A stretch of 64,000 bases of DNA from Pseudoips prasinana (GCA_951640165.1 OX621260.1:11116001-11180000); one strand, 5' to 3'; shown: positions 31,134-42,305, counted from the stretch's first letter. Notes: generated by a model from the letters alone, not told the origin. Made by a program: numbers and translations.

Positions 31134-32073
31134 AATAGTCGTCGCGGGTGTTTATTCAACCCTTAATACGAGGGTGCCTAGGAGACTAACTAAAACACGG
31201 CGCCAGAGGTGCAGTCATGTATGTAATTTGGAATATCTAAGTCATCTCACCATTTTGACACGTACTTACAAGCGTATACGGGTGAAAATGCCATGCATAG
31301 ATAAAATTGGTGCTAACTATACTTGTGTGATACACTGACTTTAACAACTCTATAATAGTTAATCTGTATAATATATAGTCGTCTAACGGCGATCGAGACT
31401 GGTTGTACGATAACCACAGTAATATGCTTTAGTAAACTCGTGCCAACTATTGGATATTACCTGTAGTACAGTAGATTGATAGAATGTATGTTGTGTCCTA
31501 TACCTTTGTTAAGTGAGGGAGAGGATTGTTAAGCTCTAGAAACAATTTGGCCGGAAATGTATAGTACTTGCCTTATTTTTGTTTTTATATTTTGGTCCTT
31601 GGAGTCAGTTAGTCGCTGGAGATCATGGTAAACAACGCGATGATGCCATATGTTTTTATTTATACGCAAAATGGGTTTGCGCTTGACCATGATTTCACCT
31701 GATGGTAAGTGAAGATGTGGTCGAAGGGTAACCGTGCGTACCCATAAGATGTCTTTACACTCTAACCTTGAATAAACCCATGTTGTATGAGTCTGGACTC
31801 ACGTCGTTTGGGAGGAAGTCCACACCTTAGCCGCGTGAATGATGTTAGAGGTAGCAAAGCGCTTCGTACGGCATGCTGGGATGTCAACAACAAAGCGGTG
31901 GAGAGCCTCCTGACACCTCAAGCACCTAAAACTACGGTAACCTCATACCATGAGGTGGGCCATTTCCTTGTTAACCGACTTGTACGTACTTAATTAATGT
32001 ATAATGACGAACCTATGATCTGACACTGTTTTTAATCCGTATTTGCCTCCAACATTAACTGAAAAAAAATATA
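31134..32073. other. Mostly unassigned; repeat J fragment near 31650-31745
   Basis: CATGATTTCACCTGATGGTAAGTG at 31686-31709 is the hallmark of repeat J (also 33866, 45440, 47560). The 68-codon frame at 31787 lies in its probable continuation and shows no family. Nothing else could be assigned. Confidence 0.4.
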
Positions 32074-32370
32074 ATAATGTCCTCCTAGCCGAATTTCGGC
32101 TACGGCGGCAAGTCTCAATAGAGATTAGCCAACTGCGCGGGACATATTATAGTGCACAAGTGTGTGCGCAAACACAGGAGCACTTTCTAATCCATCACTC
32201 ATCATGATCCGATAGGACGCCTAGCGATACGACCGAGAAGAAGTCAGGTACAGGACCGACGGCTTTACGTGCTCTCCGAGGCACGGGGGTATAATAACGC
32301 CAACTCCCAGACTTCGGGCTGATACTGAGAAATTTTATTTACAGGAAAATCCCAAAATAATTTCTTGGGA
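32074..32370 (-). mobile_element. SINE family A, copy lacking its tRNA head
   Basis: Reverse body from AATGTCCTCCTAGCCGAATT through GTACAGGACCGACGGCTTTA to TTCGGGCTGATACTGAGAAA. The B box and A box are gone. Confidence 0.85.
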
Positions 32371-32706
32371 AAAATTACGCTAATTTCAAATAAAAGTTTT
32401 ATGAAATAAACAAGTTAGGTAAGATTTTATTATTGCAAAATTAAAACATAAATTTATAAGTTTGGAAGGTGTTCTCAATATAATACGATCTTTCACATGC
32501 TACTGTAAAAACAAAAACTTTTGTCTTTATTTTTTGTACATCCTCCAAAAGGGAATCCTTAACTTGATCTGCCAGTGTATATCGTTCATAGCTAAACACA
32601 GAACACCTAACCCGGATTAGTAGAAATGAAGGTACCGGATCGTGACCTGCCGAACGATTAAAGTTATTATTACCCATTTTTGAGATTAGATACTAGGAGA
32701 TTAAGT

Positions 32707-32739
32707 ACAACTTGGTTGAAAACCTTTCAACCAAGTTGT
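32707..32739. repeat. Perfect 15-bp hairpin, 3-nt loop
   Basis: ACAACTTGGTTGAAA pairs with TTTCAACCAAGTTGT across ACC. No T-run follows, and nothing suggests a regulatory role. Confidence 0.85.
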
Positions 32740-32754
32740 TTCTTTGAATACGGG

Positions 32755-33000
32755 ATCGTCTAGCACTGCTGGACAAAAGCTTCCCCAATAATCACGTTGG
32801 GGGATATGCCACAATAGCCACGCTTGGCAGGCGGGTTGGTGATCGTAGTAAGATGGTCGTAGTACTCAGAAAGAAGCTGCTGCCCGTCATATGGTAGATA
32901 TTCCCTCGGGTCGACTTCTACGGCCCCCACGGGATGAAAGAATTATATTCTGGGGAATTATATTCTGATATTAGGTGCCATCACCACACAGCTATTTTTA
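32755..33000 (+). mobile_element. Repeat G copy
   Basis: Hallmarks ACTGCTGGACAAAAGC, CACGCTTGGCAGGCGGGTTG, GATATTCCCTCGGG and CTACGGCCCCCACGGGATG. Other copies lie at 37965, 42400, 48655 and 51945. The class is unknown; it has no terminal repeats or coding frame that I can see. Confidence 0.65.
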
Positions 33001-33132
33001 TAAATATGATCTTGATTTACCTCTTCGATGTCTGATTTAGACTGCCACACGGACGAAGGAGGACTAAAGCTAGTGATTAAATAAAAAATATTTCAGCACT
33101 TTCTTATACAAGTTTATACAAATAAATATTAA

Positions 33133-33335
33133 GCGTGTGGCGCAGCGGCTAAGACAGGCGCCTCGCTGCTTCGTGTCGTGGATTTGAGTCCCCTGGACAA
33201 CTATTTGTGTGACCCATAAATAGTTGTTCTGAGTCTGGATGTAATTTGTGTCCGTCTATTATATGTTTGTAAAGTACCCCGCGACACAAGGATTAGAAGC
33301 CCTAATGCGGGCGTTGTCTTTAAAATAAAATAAAA
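33133..33335 (+). mobile_element. SINE family B, full-length copy
   Basis: GTGTGGCGCAGCGGCTAAGA (A box), degenerate B box GGATTTGAGTCCC, then GTAAAGTACCCCGCGACACA and the end GCGGGCGTTGTCTTT. Confidence 0.9.
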
Positions 33336-33865
33336 ACATATTAGGTACTAAATCACATGGTTAAAGACTTAACACGACCAAGGATATACCTTGTATGTAC
33401 AAATAGGGAAACAAATGCATGTTGCATATTGTAACCCCTCCGGTCATCTAGACAATCTCGCTAATCAAAAGGCTAAAAACCACCCCATCCCCCTTTCACG
33501 GTAAATTCAATTCATTTGGACGAATTTCATTTCTTTTATTTTCAGAAAAACTTGGTGTTTTTTGTCTACAGTACCAATGAACTTTTTGAAAATTTGTATT
33601 TTATTTATTCTTCTGGTATCCGCTTGTTTACATCCTTTATGTATGCAATTTAGGGTTCTAAAGGGGTTAGACAATTTTTACTGATTTAGTCCCAAGCGCT
33701 CATTTCATACGTAGATAAATTGAGCCGCTTTTATTTATACATGTAAGAGAGAGACAAACCAGGAATTGGATATTTGTTAGACGGCCTGAGCTCTCGCTCG
33801 CCTCTACAGTCCGTTGAAGCAGTGAAAGCCTTCTAAACTCCATACCTCATGTTAAAAAATTAAAT
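33336..33865. other. Unassigned spacer
   Basis: Nothing recognisable. Confidence 0.35.
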
Positions 33866-34215
33866 CAATCCTACAAGTGGGTCACCTGATAGTAAGTGAT
33901 GACCGCCGCCCAAGTACACTCGCACCACCAGAGGAGTCAGTATAGGAGGAAACGCGATGCCGGCCTTTACAATTCAGCCAACAAGTGTTGCTGACCCTTT
34001 TCCCCACCCCAATGAGCTCTGGCGACCTTACTGGCAATCAGAAACACAAAATTAATATTATTAATAGGGAACGTCTTCTGAAAGGTGGAGGTGGTATTTT
34101 TGGGCTGCTTTTTGAGCGAATGAGCGCTGTGCCCTACATGAAGACGGAATGGTCTAAGCCAAGCAAGTCTTTGCGCCGGGCATTCGTTCACAGTTTCGAT
34201 AACATGCATTTAAAC
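33866..34215. mobile_element. Repeat J copy
   Basis: GGGTCACCTGATAGTAAGTG, ACCACCAGAGGAGTCAG and GATGCCGGCCTTTAC are hallmarks of a common insect dispersed repeat as I recall it. Frames of ~80 codons on both strands (33967-34221) overlap within it and share no motif with known proteins. Confidence 0.5.
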
Positions 34216-34662
34216 ATATAGATACGACTTCAATAAACCTTTATTATAACTGCCCTCCCGATATTTGTACCACCCACCATATACTTTGGAAAGTGGATCT
34301 GTAGCATAGCCAGCGTGACATTATGTCAATCAATATCTGCAGTAATCTAATATACAGATCTAGTAGTAACAAGGAACAACTAGCGCGTGTTTATGCGCTT
34401 TTAAAATATCTACTATAGGAAACAAATATTACAACTCTCTTGATAAAACCCTTGAAATGTATCCTTGGTGCTTTTGCGGCTGACTTCTTAAGTTGCAATT
34501 CTCTTTTTTTATCCAGCATCATTATATCATTCTGTCTCCCGGTTTGCTCTGAAAGGAAGTGGAACTGTTATTTTTGTAAATATTGATTAAATGCAAAATT
34601 CTTATGAAATTTTACAATGTAAAGAAAAATATCTTAACAGCTAGTAAAAGTGCTGGCTATAA
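34216..34662. other. Unassigned spacer
   Basis: Nothing recognisable. Confidence 0.35.
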
Positions 34663-34812
34663 ACACGTGGCGCAGCGGTTAAAACAGTCACCTCGCCACA
34701 TAGTGACCCAGGTTCGAATCCCGCACAGGATGCCTTGTGTCCGTCAATTATACCTTTGTAAAGTACCCCACCACAGCGGGATTCAAGTGCCTAGTGCCAG
34801 CGTTCTCTTAAT
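34663..34812 (+). mobile_element. SINE family B, internally deleted copy
   Basis: Head CACGTGGCGCAGCGGTTAAA, B box AGGTTCGAATCCC, then a jump over ~45 bp to TGTGTCCGTCAATTATACCT and AAAGTACCCCACCACAGCGG. Confidence 0.85.
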
Positions 34813-35261
34813 AAAATAATAATAACTTAATATGTAAATGACTATACCAAACATAATCTTTGAAATCGGTATGCCTATCGATTTTTTATATCAATTTATT
34901 CAAGTTAATGAAGTTGGTTAAGCTGTTTAAAACTGTCTAGGATTTGTAGTTTTCCTGTTATTACAGAGGACAGGCATATTGGGGATAGACGGATGTAGAG
35001 TCTGATTCGCACCATAAAGGTTTCTTTTACTATTTTTGTACAGTACCGTTAAATTATATTTGGATGCTTTTCAATATTTTTTTGTTAAGTTGGCTTGTTT
35101 GTTACTAAGGGATTATATTATCTGCCCTTAGAATATATCTCCTTAGAATTTAATTTGAGAATATTGAAGAGCTGAATTCTCTGTCAATAGGATTAATTAT
35201 TAGTGGATTATTGGAAATTTCCCGGCAGGTATTTTCGAGATTATATTTATATTTATGATAA
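34813..35261. other. Unassigned spacer
   Basis: Nothing recognisable. Confidence 0.35.
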
Positions 35262-35345
35262 AAATATGAATCGAAAGACGCAGTTTGGGCAGGCCTCTTA
35301 CTTTGGGAAACGGCGATCTTGTAAAGATTAATGAAGATTCATGAA
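35262..35345 (+). mobile_element. RTE-like LINE 3' fragment
   Basis: ATGAATCGAAAGACGCAGTT, then TGGGCAGGCCTCTTA and GCGATCTTGTAAAG, a short eroded copy of the block at 28170. Confidence 0.5.
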
Positions 35346-36242
35346 TTGAAGATTCTTGGTAAAACATCGATGATATTAACGACATACAAACAATTAGCGC
35401 TGTCTTATCATCACTTACCCCGTAATCTTCAAAATGTATGTATCCTTCGATCGTAAAGTAAAAAAAAACAACTATGTAAAGGCTAGTCGCTTTTTCGATC
35501 GCTACGGATTAATGATCTGTATATAGCACCTAATTACCTCAAAGCAACCGAAGTAATGATGTAGTTTTTAAAAAAAGTCTTCAAATGTCATGAAATCTAG
35601 AAAAAAAGTCAATCTCTACATACGTCACTAACTCTGTAAAACAACTCTCACACAAAACAAAAAGACTTATCAACAGCAGAAATCACTTACGTAGACCACA
35701 TCAACATGATACAGATTCAGAGGTTCATCAGCATATTTACTAGAAAATCAAAAATTTATTACCTAGTAAATGTGCTCATATGTGTTAAATAAAAATATCA
35801 ATGCAGGTATTAATCGTCACAATGAGATTACCTGGCGAAATAAACTTAAAAGGGTGGTCAATCCGACACCCGACGTTAGTGCTCAACACAAGTGTGTTGT
35901 GTGTTACTTTTCATAACAGAATAATGTTTGGATCCTTCGTATGAGAGACCTAAAAATATTTTTGGGATTTTCTAACAGTACAAAACCTCCACTAGCAGCC
36001 GGAAGTCAGAAAGTTACTGCTAGTTAGCTGCTCAGTCGTGCCTCATAAAGCACGTAGTGCTATTTAGTCCTATCCCTGATATATCCCCACTTGTATTATA
36101 TTATCGCTTTATTAGATTATAAGAGTAAGAGAAAACTGATTGCACGTACGTTTGCGTACACAATTATGAACTTAGATCTTGTGTATTTGATATTTCTTCA
36201 ATGCAAATAGCCACCGTGCCATTAATGTGATGAAATTGACTG
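35346..36242. other. Unassigned spacer
   Basis: No frame or repeat family recognised. Confidence 0.35.
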
Positions 36243-36398
36243 CACGTGTGGAGCAACGGCTAAGACAGTCGCCTCGCCGCTTCGTGTCACGGGTTCTAGT
36301 CCCGCGCCGGACCTCTATTTGTGTGACCCACAAATTGTTGTTCTGAGTCTGGATGTAATCCGTGTTCATTTATTATATGTTTGTAAAGTACCCCGCTG
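36243..36398 (+). mobile_element. SINE family B, 3'-truncated copy
   Basis: A box GTGGAGCAACGGCTAAGAC, B box CGGGTTCTAGTCCCGCGCC, body to GTAAAGTACCCCGCTG, where it stops before the usual end. Confidence 0.88.
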
Positions 36399-36645
36399 TA
36401 AAAATCTTCAGAAAAAAGATAAAAAGAAATAACAGAAGAATAGAAGATAAAAAAAAGAATTTTCTCAGCATCACTAATACTTATTATCGTATGGGAAGTG
36501 GTTATTCTAATGTCCGAGTCAGTCAACCCGCCCGGTAGGCCGAATGAGTAAAACCGGGACCGACCAGCTTTCCGTGACCTCCTTTGTAAACTGTGTAGTA
36601 GTCTTTGCTTTGTACGGAGCTGCAAGCTTATTCTTGTAATTTATT

Positions 36646-36896
36646 GAAGTTATACTTCTTTTGGCGCAATGGAGAAAAATGATGAGAGTGAATTTACACG
36701 ATGCGCGCGCACACCGACACCAAAAAATTTAACAACATGAAGTTAGTTCTAGGTGGTATGAAAATGTATGAGAGTGAATTTTTACGATGCGCGCGCATCG
36801 TGCGCGCGCATCGTAAAAATAACAGCATGACGTTAGTTCTAGGTGGTATGAAAATTGATAACTATGTTCAAGTTGTATATTAAGAAGTATAACTTC
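36646..36896. mobile_element. Repeat H, most complete copy (251 bp)
   Basis: It is bounded by the 15-bp inverted pair GAAGTTATACTTCTT (36646-36660) and AAGAAGTATAACTTC (36882-36896). Inside are GAGAGTGAATTTACACGATG, two copies of TTAGTTCTAGGTGGTATG, and a 41-bp CG-rich hairpin at 36779-36819. The element class is unknown. Confidence 0.7.
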
Positions 36897-37041
36897 TAAC
36901 GCGTGTACATAAGTACACACAAGTTTTTTTTTTAATACCAATGGTAATCCAATTCCAATGTTAATTAGGAAGTCAGGTGATTCGGTATTCTTGAAAATCA
37001 TAGTGCTGATATTGGATTGATATTAGGATTAACCCAATATA

Positions 37042-37434
37042 CAACATGTAACGTAATTAACGCACACCCTCAAACACCCCAATTAGAATATTATGTTGTA
37101 ATAATAATACATTTTTTACAATTTTGTTCATTTTACATGTATATGCATTGTTATTTACTAAATTAGTTTTTTGGAATAAAGTTAATTTTCTTTATTTTGT
37201 ATGATATGATGGAATTTGTATGAATACAAATAGAACCGCGATTTTAAAAGTCTTATTACTTTGACTTACGGTCTTTTTCGTTTTGACTGTACAGGGTTAA
37301 TATTACAACAATTTCCGTAATATTAATTATTTTTGGAAAGAAAAATTACCTATATTAAAAATGATATAAATCGATTCAGTAAACGATTCTGAACAAACAA
37401 TTTTCAGGGTGTGCGTTAATTAAGTTACATGTTG
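37042..37434. mobile_element. TA-flanked MITE, 393 bp
   Basis: CAACATGTAACGTAATTAAC at the left and its inverse at the right, flanked by TA (37040-37041, 37435-37436). It is the plus-orientation counterpart of 57379-57772. No coding content. Confidence 0.9.
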
Positions 37435-37436
37435 TA

Positions 37437-37964
37437 TGTTTCATTTGACATCAATGACGTCTCGTATTATGTAACAGTAATGACTTCAAAGCTTCTGAAA
37501 ATGGCCACCTATGTGGCTCTAGCGTCGAAACGTAATCATTCCAATCCTGATCGATAAAAATTGATATCAAGAGTAAGCGCACTACTCAGAACTGAAACCA
37601 CTTTTTCAGTAAAACATCTATGGGCTGACCGCGTGCCTACATGCTTAACCACGCCAACTGCTTACGCAGCCATGCAACTCTCATCGGTTATGAGAGTTGG
37701 CTATAAGCGCCTTATCAATCAATAACAAAGGAAGTCGAATATCCTTGTTTTTGTAATAAAGAAACACGTGTAATAACAAGAAAAAACAAGGAAAAATGTT
37801 AAAATATTGCTAATTGGGCCAGTACAGAAATATCCAGCCGTATGTGTTACCGGCAAATCATAATATTACACGAACAAGGAAGCTAATCATAAACAAAAAT
37901 AGTTATTATTAGCATTAAATTGCAGGAAATATTTGTAAATAACCATTACAATACGACGAGGCCG
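37437..37964. other. Unassigned spacer
   Basis: Nothing recognisable. Confidence 0.35.
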
Positions 37965-38125
37965 CAGGTCGCCACGCTTGGCAGGCGGGTTGGCGATAGC
38001 AGTAAGATGGTCATAGTAATCAGAAGATAGCTGCTGCCCGTCGTTCTACGCCCCCCGCGGGATGAGATGGGATGATGATATTCTATTTCTGATATTTGTC
38101 GCCGTCAGCACACAGCATAGTTGCT
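37965..38125 (+). mobile_element. Repeat G fragment
   Basis: GCCACGCTTGGCAGGCGGGT, TGGCGATAGCAGTAAGATGG, GCTGCTGCCCGTC, then CCCCCGCGGGATGAGATGGG and CAGCACACAGC. Confidence 0.65.
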
Positions 38126-38272
38126 TGAATATGGGTTTTATAAAAGATTTACAAAATAATACAGGGTAAGCTCCATTTTAGCCTTTTGGCGTGCAATTTT
38201 GACAATTGTATTTATTTAATCACTAATCTTTAATTAAGTATTCAATTTGTCCATTTTATTAATATACTTATA

Positions 38273-38652
38273 TAGACTGGCCGAGGAGGTGATGTTCAAA
38301 CGCAAAATTTATATCCTTTATGATGAGGAGTATCCAAATCATCCCCATGTATGTACTCGTATGTTCTACGATGTTGCAATGAAAATTTCACCTAACATCA
38401 GTTTTTGATTTTTTTCTCGTTCTGTTGAACATTTCTGGTTCAGTGTTTTTGTGATAACTGATAAGCATAGTTTAACTTAACTAATATCAAAAAATTTAAA
38501 TGGGGGGTCCCATTTAAATTTTTTGATAATTTGAAAATGTATTCGATTTTATTTTTATTTATTTCGATTTGATTATTTATAATATATTCGGATACTCCTC
38601 ATCATAAAATATCTAAATTTTGAGTTTGAACGTCGTCTCCTCGGCCAACCTG
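38273..38652. mobile_element. Foldback MITE, 380 bp
   Basis: Inverted arms of ~65 bp (GGCCGAGGAGGTGATGTTCA at the left against an inverted GGCCGAGGAGACGACGTTCA at the right). TA lies on both sides (38271-38272, 38653-38654). Its centre holds a perfect 19-bp palindrome arm pair (38486-38504 with 38509-38527) around GGGT. Non-coding. Confidence 0.85.
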
Positions 38653-38925
38653 TATACTTAATTACTTCAAGTTGGCAGAGGCCTATGACCAGCAGTGGAC
38701 GATATCAGGCTGATGATGAGATATGTTCTTATTAGCATGATAATTATAAGTTGAAAGTAGGTATTTCACATGTTGTATGCTTTAAACTTTCAACACTTTG
38801 ACAGTAACACGTTACCAGACACTCTACGCCCCTCATTGCTCCAAATATAGGCAGTTGATTAGATACTAGGTTTTTTTTATGATTGTTCTATTAGTAGATA
38901 CACTTCCCACTTAAATCCTACTTAT

Positions 38926-39330
38926 ATTATAAATCAGATAGTTTGTGTGGATGTATGGATGTTTGTTACTCACTCATTCAAAAATGACGGAACCGATTTT
39001 GATGCAATTTTGTAATAACATAGCTTATAAATCCGAATAACACATACATAGCTTACCTATACTTAATATAATAAAGAGGTAACGTTTCTGAGTTAGTCAG
39101 TTTTTGATGTTGTAAGGGGTAATCTCTGGATCTACTGAACCAATTTTCAAAATTATATCACCAATAGAAAGCTACGTTATTGAGGCGTGTCATCATCATA
39201 ATTTTTATTTATCCCGAACTTAACCCGAAGTATTACGCGGGGCAAACGGACAGGGACAAAAATATTTATAACACGGGACGAAGTCCGCGGGCACTGCCAG
39301 TATTTTATAAATTTTAACGCTGGTAAAACC
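38926..39330 (+). mobile_element. Helitron-like composite
   Basis: Starts TCCTACTTATATTATAAATC, a Helitron-style TC end. It runs through a second start-like stretch (CTATACTTAATATAATAAAG near 39058) to ACGAAGTCCGCGGGCACTGC and then ACGCTGGTAAAACCG...CATAGCTTG. At least two related ends are fused or nested; exact borders are uncertain. Confidence 0.5.
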
Positions 39331-39410
39331 GTAGGCCATAGCTTGTATTAAAATATTTGGTAGTGATTCCTTCGAAAATACCTTTAATTTAAGAAATAAT
39401 AATAATAATA

Positions 39411-39622
39411 TCCTGGGAAATCATTTACACACGGCCATCTGATCCCAAACAAAGCAGAGTTTGTACTATGGACACCAGATTCTTGTTCTTTTGTAAATAC
39501 ATACTTATACAGATAATTACACCCAGACTCAGGACAAACAGACATGTATATGCACACAAATATCTGTCCTGGGTGGGAATCGTACCCACGACCCCCGGCG
39601 TGAAAAGCAAGCATTTGCCAAC
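39411..39622 (-). mobile_element. SINE family C copy
   Basis: Reverse: ATTTACACACGGCCATCTGA, TTACACCCAGACTCAGGACA, B box GGGAATCGTACCCACGACC, head end AAGCAAGCATTTGCCAAC. An AAT microsatellite (39398-39410) precedes it. Confidence 0.85.
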
Positions 39623-39654
39623 AAAAGTTTTTTGTTACTAAAATACTGTATTTG

Positions 39655-39755
39655 ACTATATTTATATACCGCATTGTGAGCTTGACAAATAATTATACAA
39701 GTGTAGTTTTATACCCAAGTACTGAATAAATTTCATCATTTCATTTAATTTCACC
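39655..39755 (+). mobile_element. LINE 3' UTR fragment (ATTTC tail)
   Basis: Forward version of 8523-8640: GCATTGTGAGCTTGACAA, TATACCCAAGTACTGAATAA, then a CATTTCATTT tail. Confidence 0.65.
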
Positions 39756-40165
39756 TAGCATATTAACCACAATTTAAGTTACCTATAAAAAAAAACTGAG
39801 AGACCATCTAGTGTTGACCAATATTCATATCAGTTCCCCTATTAATTAACGACATGTCAATACACTGAAAAGGAGAGATTACCTGCTAACAAATTGCGTT
39901 TCAGTATCGGACAGCACATTGATACGCAGACAGCAGCCTGCAGCATTTAATTACTATGGCTACAGGGAGTCACGTCAAGTACATACCAGATACCATCATA
40001 TTTAACTATAAGCAGTACCTACATGGTCTGTGATAGGCAGATTTTCTATAGTAAGCTTACGTTGTAATCTGATGGGGGTGAATATGCATCATTGTTTTGT
40101 TTAGCTTCATGTGCTCACGGATTCTTTAACAAAAACTTTGTGTTTATTAATATTACTCTTCAATA
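39756..40165. other. Unassigned spacer
   Basis: Nothing recognisable. Confidence 0.35.
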
Positions 40166-40179
40166 TAATTAATGCGAAT

Positions 40180-40199
40180 GCACTTTTGGTCATATTCCG
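40180..40199 (+). repeat. Local motif copy 1
   Basis: GCACTTTTGGTCATATTCCG in a ~55-bp context repeated near 41132 and 41209, outside the SINE/Helitron nest. Confidence 0.8.
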
Positions 40200-40329
40200 A
40201 GTTTGCATATAACATGAGTGCTTTTGAATTATATTTAATTATCGAATCCCGGTAAGTGCAAATATTTGTGTGATGAGCACGAATATTTGTTTCTGAGTCA
40301 TGGATGTTTTCTATTTAGTGAAGTATTTA

Positions 40330-40644
40330 TCTATACTTACATATAATAAAATCGTAGGGAAGTGGAAACTGTACATTAATTTTTTTTTTAAAGGGAGCTT
40401 GGGGCGTGTATTCCAGCGTAGTTGAAGCCAAAAATAAAGTTATTAGAATTTTTGTCTGTTTGTCTGTATGTATGTCCGGGCTAAACTCAAACAGTACTGC
40501 ATGGATTTACTTCAAATTTTGCATGAATATTATGAAGAGGTCGGCTCAACATATAGGCTACATATTATCACGCTATCACCTACGGGGGAGTAGCAGTGAT
40601 AATTTATAAAATTTAACACGGTTAAAACCGCGGGGCACAGCTAT
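40330..40644 (+). mobile_element. Non-autonomous Helitron, first of a tandem pair
   Basis: Starts TCTATACTTACATATAATAA at an A|T target and ends ACCGCGGGGCACAGCTAT with a small hairpin (CGGTT/AACCG) just before. The last base departs from CTRR. The interior is closely similar to the second copy (GTCTGTTTGTCTGTATGTAT, GCATGGATTTACTTC). Confidence 0.8.
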
Positions 40645-40662
40645 CATTAATCATTATCATTA

Positions 40663-40975
40663 TCTATACATATAATAAAATCGTAGGAAAGTCAAAACTG
40701 TACATTGAATATTTTTTTAAAAGGATATTTGGGGCGTGAACTACAATCCAAGTCGAAGCCAAAAATATAGTTTTTAGAATTTTTGTCTGTTTGTCTGTAT
40801 GTATGTCCGGGCTAAACTCAAAAAGTACTGCATGGATTTACTTCAAATTTTGCATGAATATTACTAAGAGGTTGGGTCAACATATATGCTACATATTATC
40901 ACGCTATCACCGACGGGGGAGGAGCAATGATAATTTATAAAGTTTAACGCGGGTAAATCCACGGGGCACAGCTGG
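40663..40975 (+). mobile_element. Non-autonomous Helitron, second of a tandem pair
   Basis: Starts TCTATACATATAATAAAATC and ends ACGGGGCACAGCTGG (CTGG = CTRR), directly followed by the T of the target. It is 313 bp and 18 bp from the first copy. No coding capacity. Confidence 0.85.
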
Positions 40976-41131
40976 TCTATCTATATAAGTATGCATATCG
41001 TCGCTTGGTACCCACAGTACAAGCTTTGCTTAGTTTGGGGCTAGGATGATCTGTGTGTGTGTATTATTATTATTAATTATATATATTTAATTATTAAACC
41101 AATTTTAATCTTTAATTAAACGAATGCGATG

Positions 41132-41228
41132 GCACTTTTGGTCATATTCCGTTTTGAATATAATAACTTATTAAATTAATATTATAGTTCAATATAATGA
41201 ACGCGGAGGCACTTTTGGTCATATTTCG
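41132..41228 (+). repeat. Local motif copies 2 and 3
   Basis: GCACTTTTGGTCATATTCCG at 41132-41151, and the same with one change at 41209-41228, both followed by (G)TTTGAATATAAT. Confidence 0.8.
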
Positions 41229-41282
41229 TGTTTGAATATAATATACATCGCATTTATTATATTGAATATAAATATTAATTCA

Positions 41283-41763
41283 AATTAATTGCGGTTTACG
41301 ATTTATGACGTATTAATAAAAAACTACTTGCTAGATCTCGTTCAAACCAATTTTCTGTGGAAGTTTGCATGGTAATGTACATCATATTTTTTTTTTAGTT
41401 TTATCATTCTCTTATTTTAGAAGTTACAGGGGGGAGGGGACACTCATTTTACCACTTTGGAAGTGTCTCTTGAACAAACAATTCATTTTAGAAAAAAATG
41501 ATACTAGAAACCTCAATAACATTTTTGATGACCTATCCATAGACATGTATGAATACGTTGAAAAAAAATTTTTGAGTTTCAGTTCTATGTATGGGGACCC
41601 ACCAAAATGATTGCTTTTTTTCTATTTTCAACCATTGGTTTCAACAGTACAGCTCTTACAGTTCCGGAAAAAAGTGGATGTGACATACGGACGGACAGAC
41701 TGACAGACATGACGAATCTGTAAGGGTTCCGTTTTTTGCCATTTGGCTACGGAACCCTGAAAA
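41283..41763. mobile_element. Repeat F copy
   Basis: Shares with 63602-64000: GACGTATTAATAAAAAACTA, ACTTGCTAGATCTCGTTCAA, CACTCATTTTACCACTTTGG. It ends in AAGGGTTCCGTTTTTTGCCA...GGCTACGGAACCCT, a short self-inverted end. The 81-codon frame inside is incidental. Confidence 0.7.
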
Positions 41764-42030
41764 AGGTTTTATTCACGTCGACTTTAAAAGAGCGCTTGTA
41801 AATAGTCAGATCATGTTTGTAGTAATTTAGTTGTACACATTACATATATTTATAGTTACATATATTTAGGTACACATTGTATTGATTGTATGAAAACATT
41901 TATAAAATTTATTTTATAATAGCAATGATATTTAGCTAGCTTGTATTAAGTTATTGTCAAAGAGATTATGTTTAAGTTTAATTATCAAAATGTATACTTT
42001 TAGCTATATTTTACTACATATTGTCCTTTT
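41764..42030 (-). mobile_element. Repeat K (LINE-like 3' UTR)
   Basis: GGTTTTATTCACGTCGACTT, GAGCGCTTGTAAATAGTCAG and ATGTTTGTAGTAATTTAG are shared with 44601-44870. The reverse orientation is inferred from the A-rich end on the left in both copies. Confidence 0.55.
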
Positions 42031-42081
42031 CCTTACCATGGTATTATTTAATAATTTCCCAACTTAAATAAAAAAATAATA

Positions 42082-42305
42082 ATATCCTGGGACATTATTT
42101 ATACACGGGCATCTGATCCCAAACTAAGGAGAGCTTGTACTATAGAAATCAGATAACTGATATACTACTTTTCTTTTGTAAATACATACGTTTCATAACA
42201 AACAAACATGTTCATGCACACAAATATCTCTTCTGGGTAGGAATCGAACCCACAACCTACGGCATGAAAGGCAAGTATAGCACCAACCACCCCAACCAGC
42301 CCGTC
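42082..42305 (-). mobile_element. SINE family C copy
   Basis: Reverse: AATATCCTGGGACATTATTT, CATCTGATCCCAAACTAAGG, B box GGAATCGAACCCACAACC, head end AACCACCCCAACCAGCCCG. Confidence 0.87.

Larger units (their letters stand above)
40232..41065 (+). mobile_element. SINE family E copy split by two Helitrons
   Basis: 40232-40329 carries GTAAGTGCAAATATTTGTGT and GAGTCATGGATGTTTTCTAT. 40976-41065 carries CTATATAAGTATGCATATCG, TACAAGCTTTGCTTAGTTTG and GGGGCTAGGATGATCTGTG. The intact reverse copy at 53589-53823 shows the two halves were once adjacent (GTATTTA joined to TCTATCTATATAAG). Confidence 0.85.

Noticed and set aside
36243..36320. Possible tRNA gene with CGGGTTCTAGTCCCG
   Set aside because: A good B-box stem but no acceptor pairing, and it continues into the family-B SINE body.
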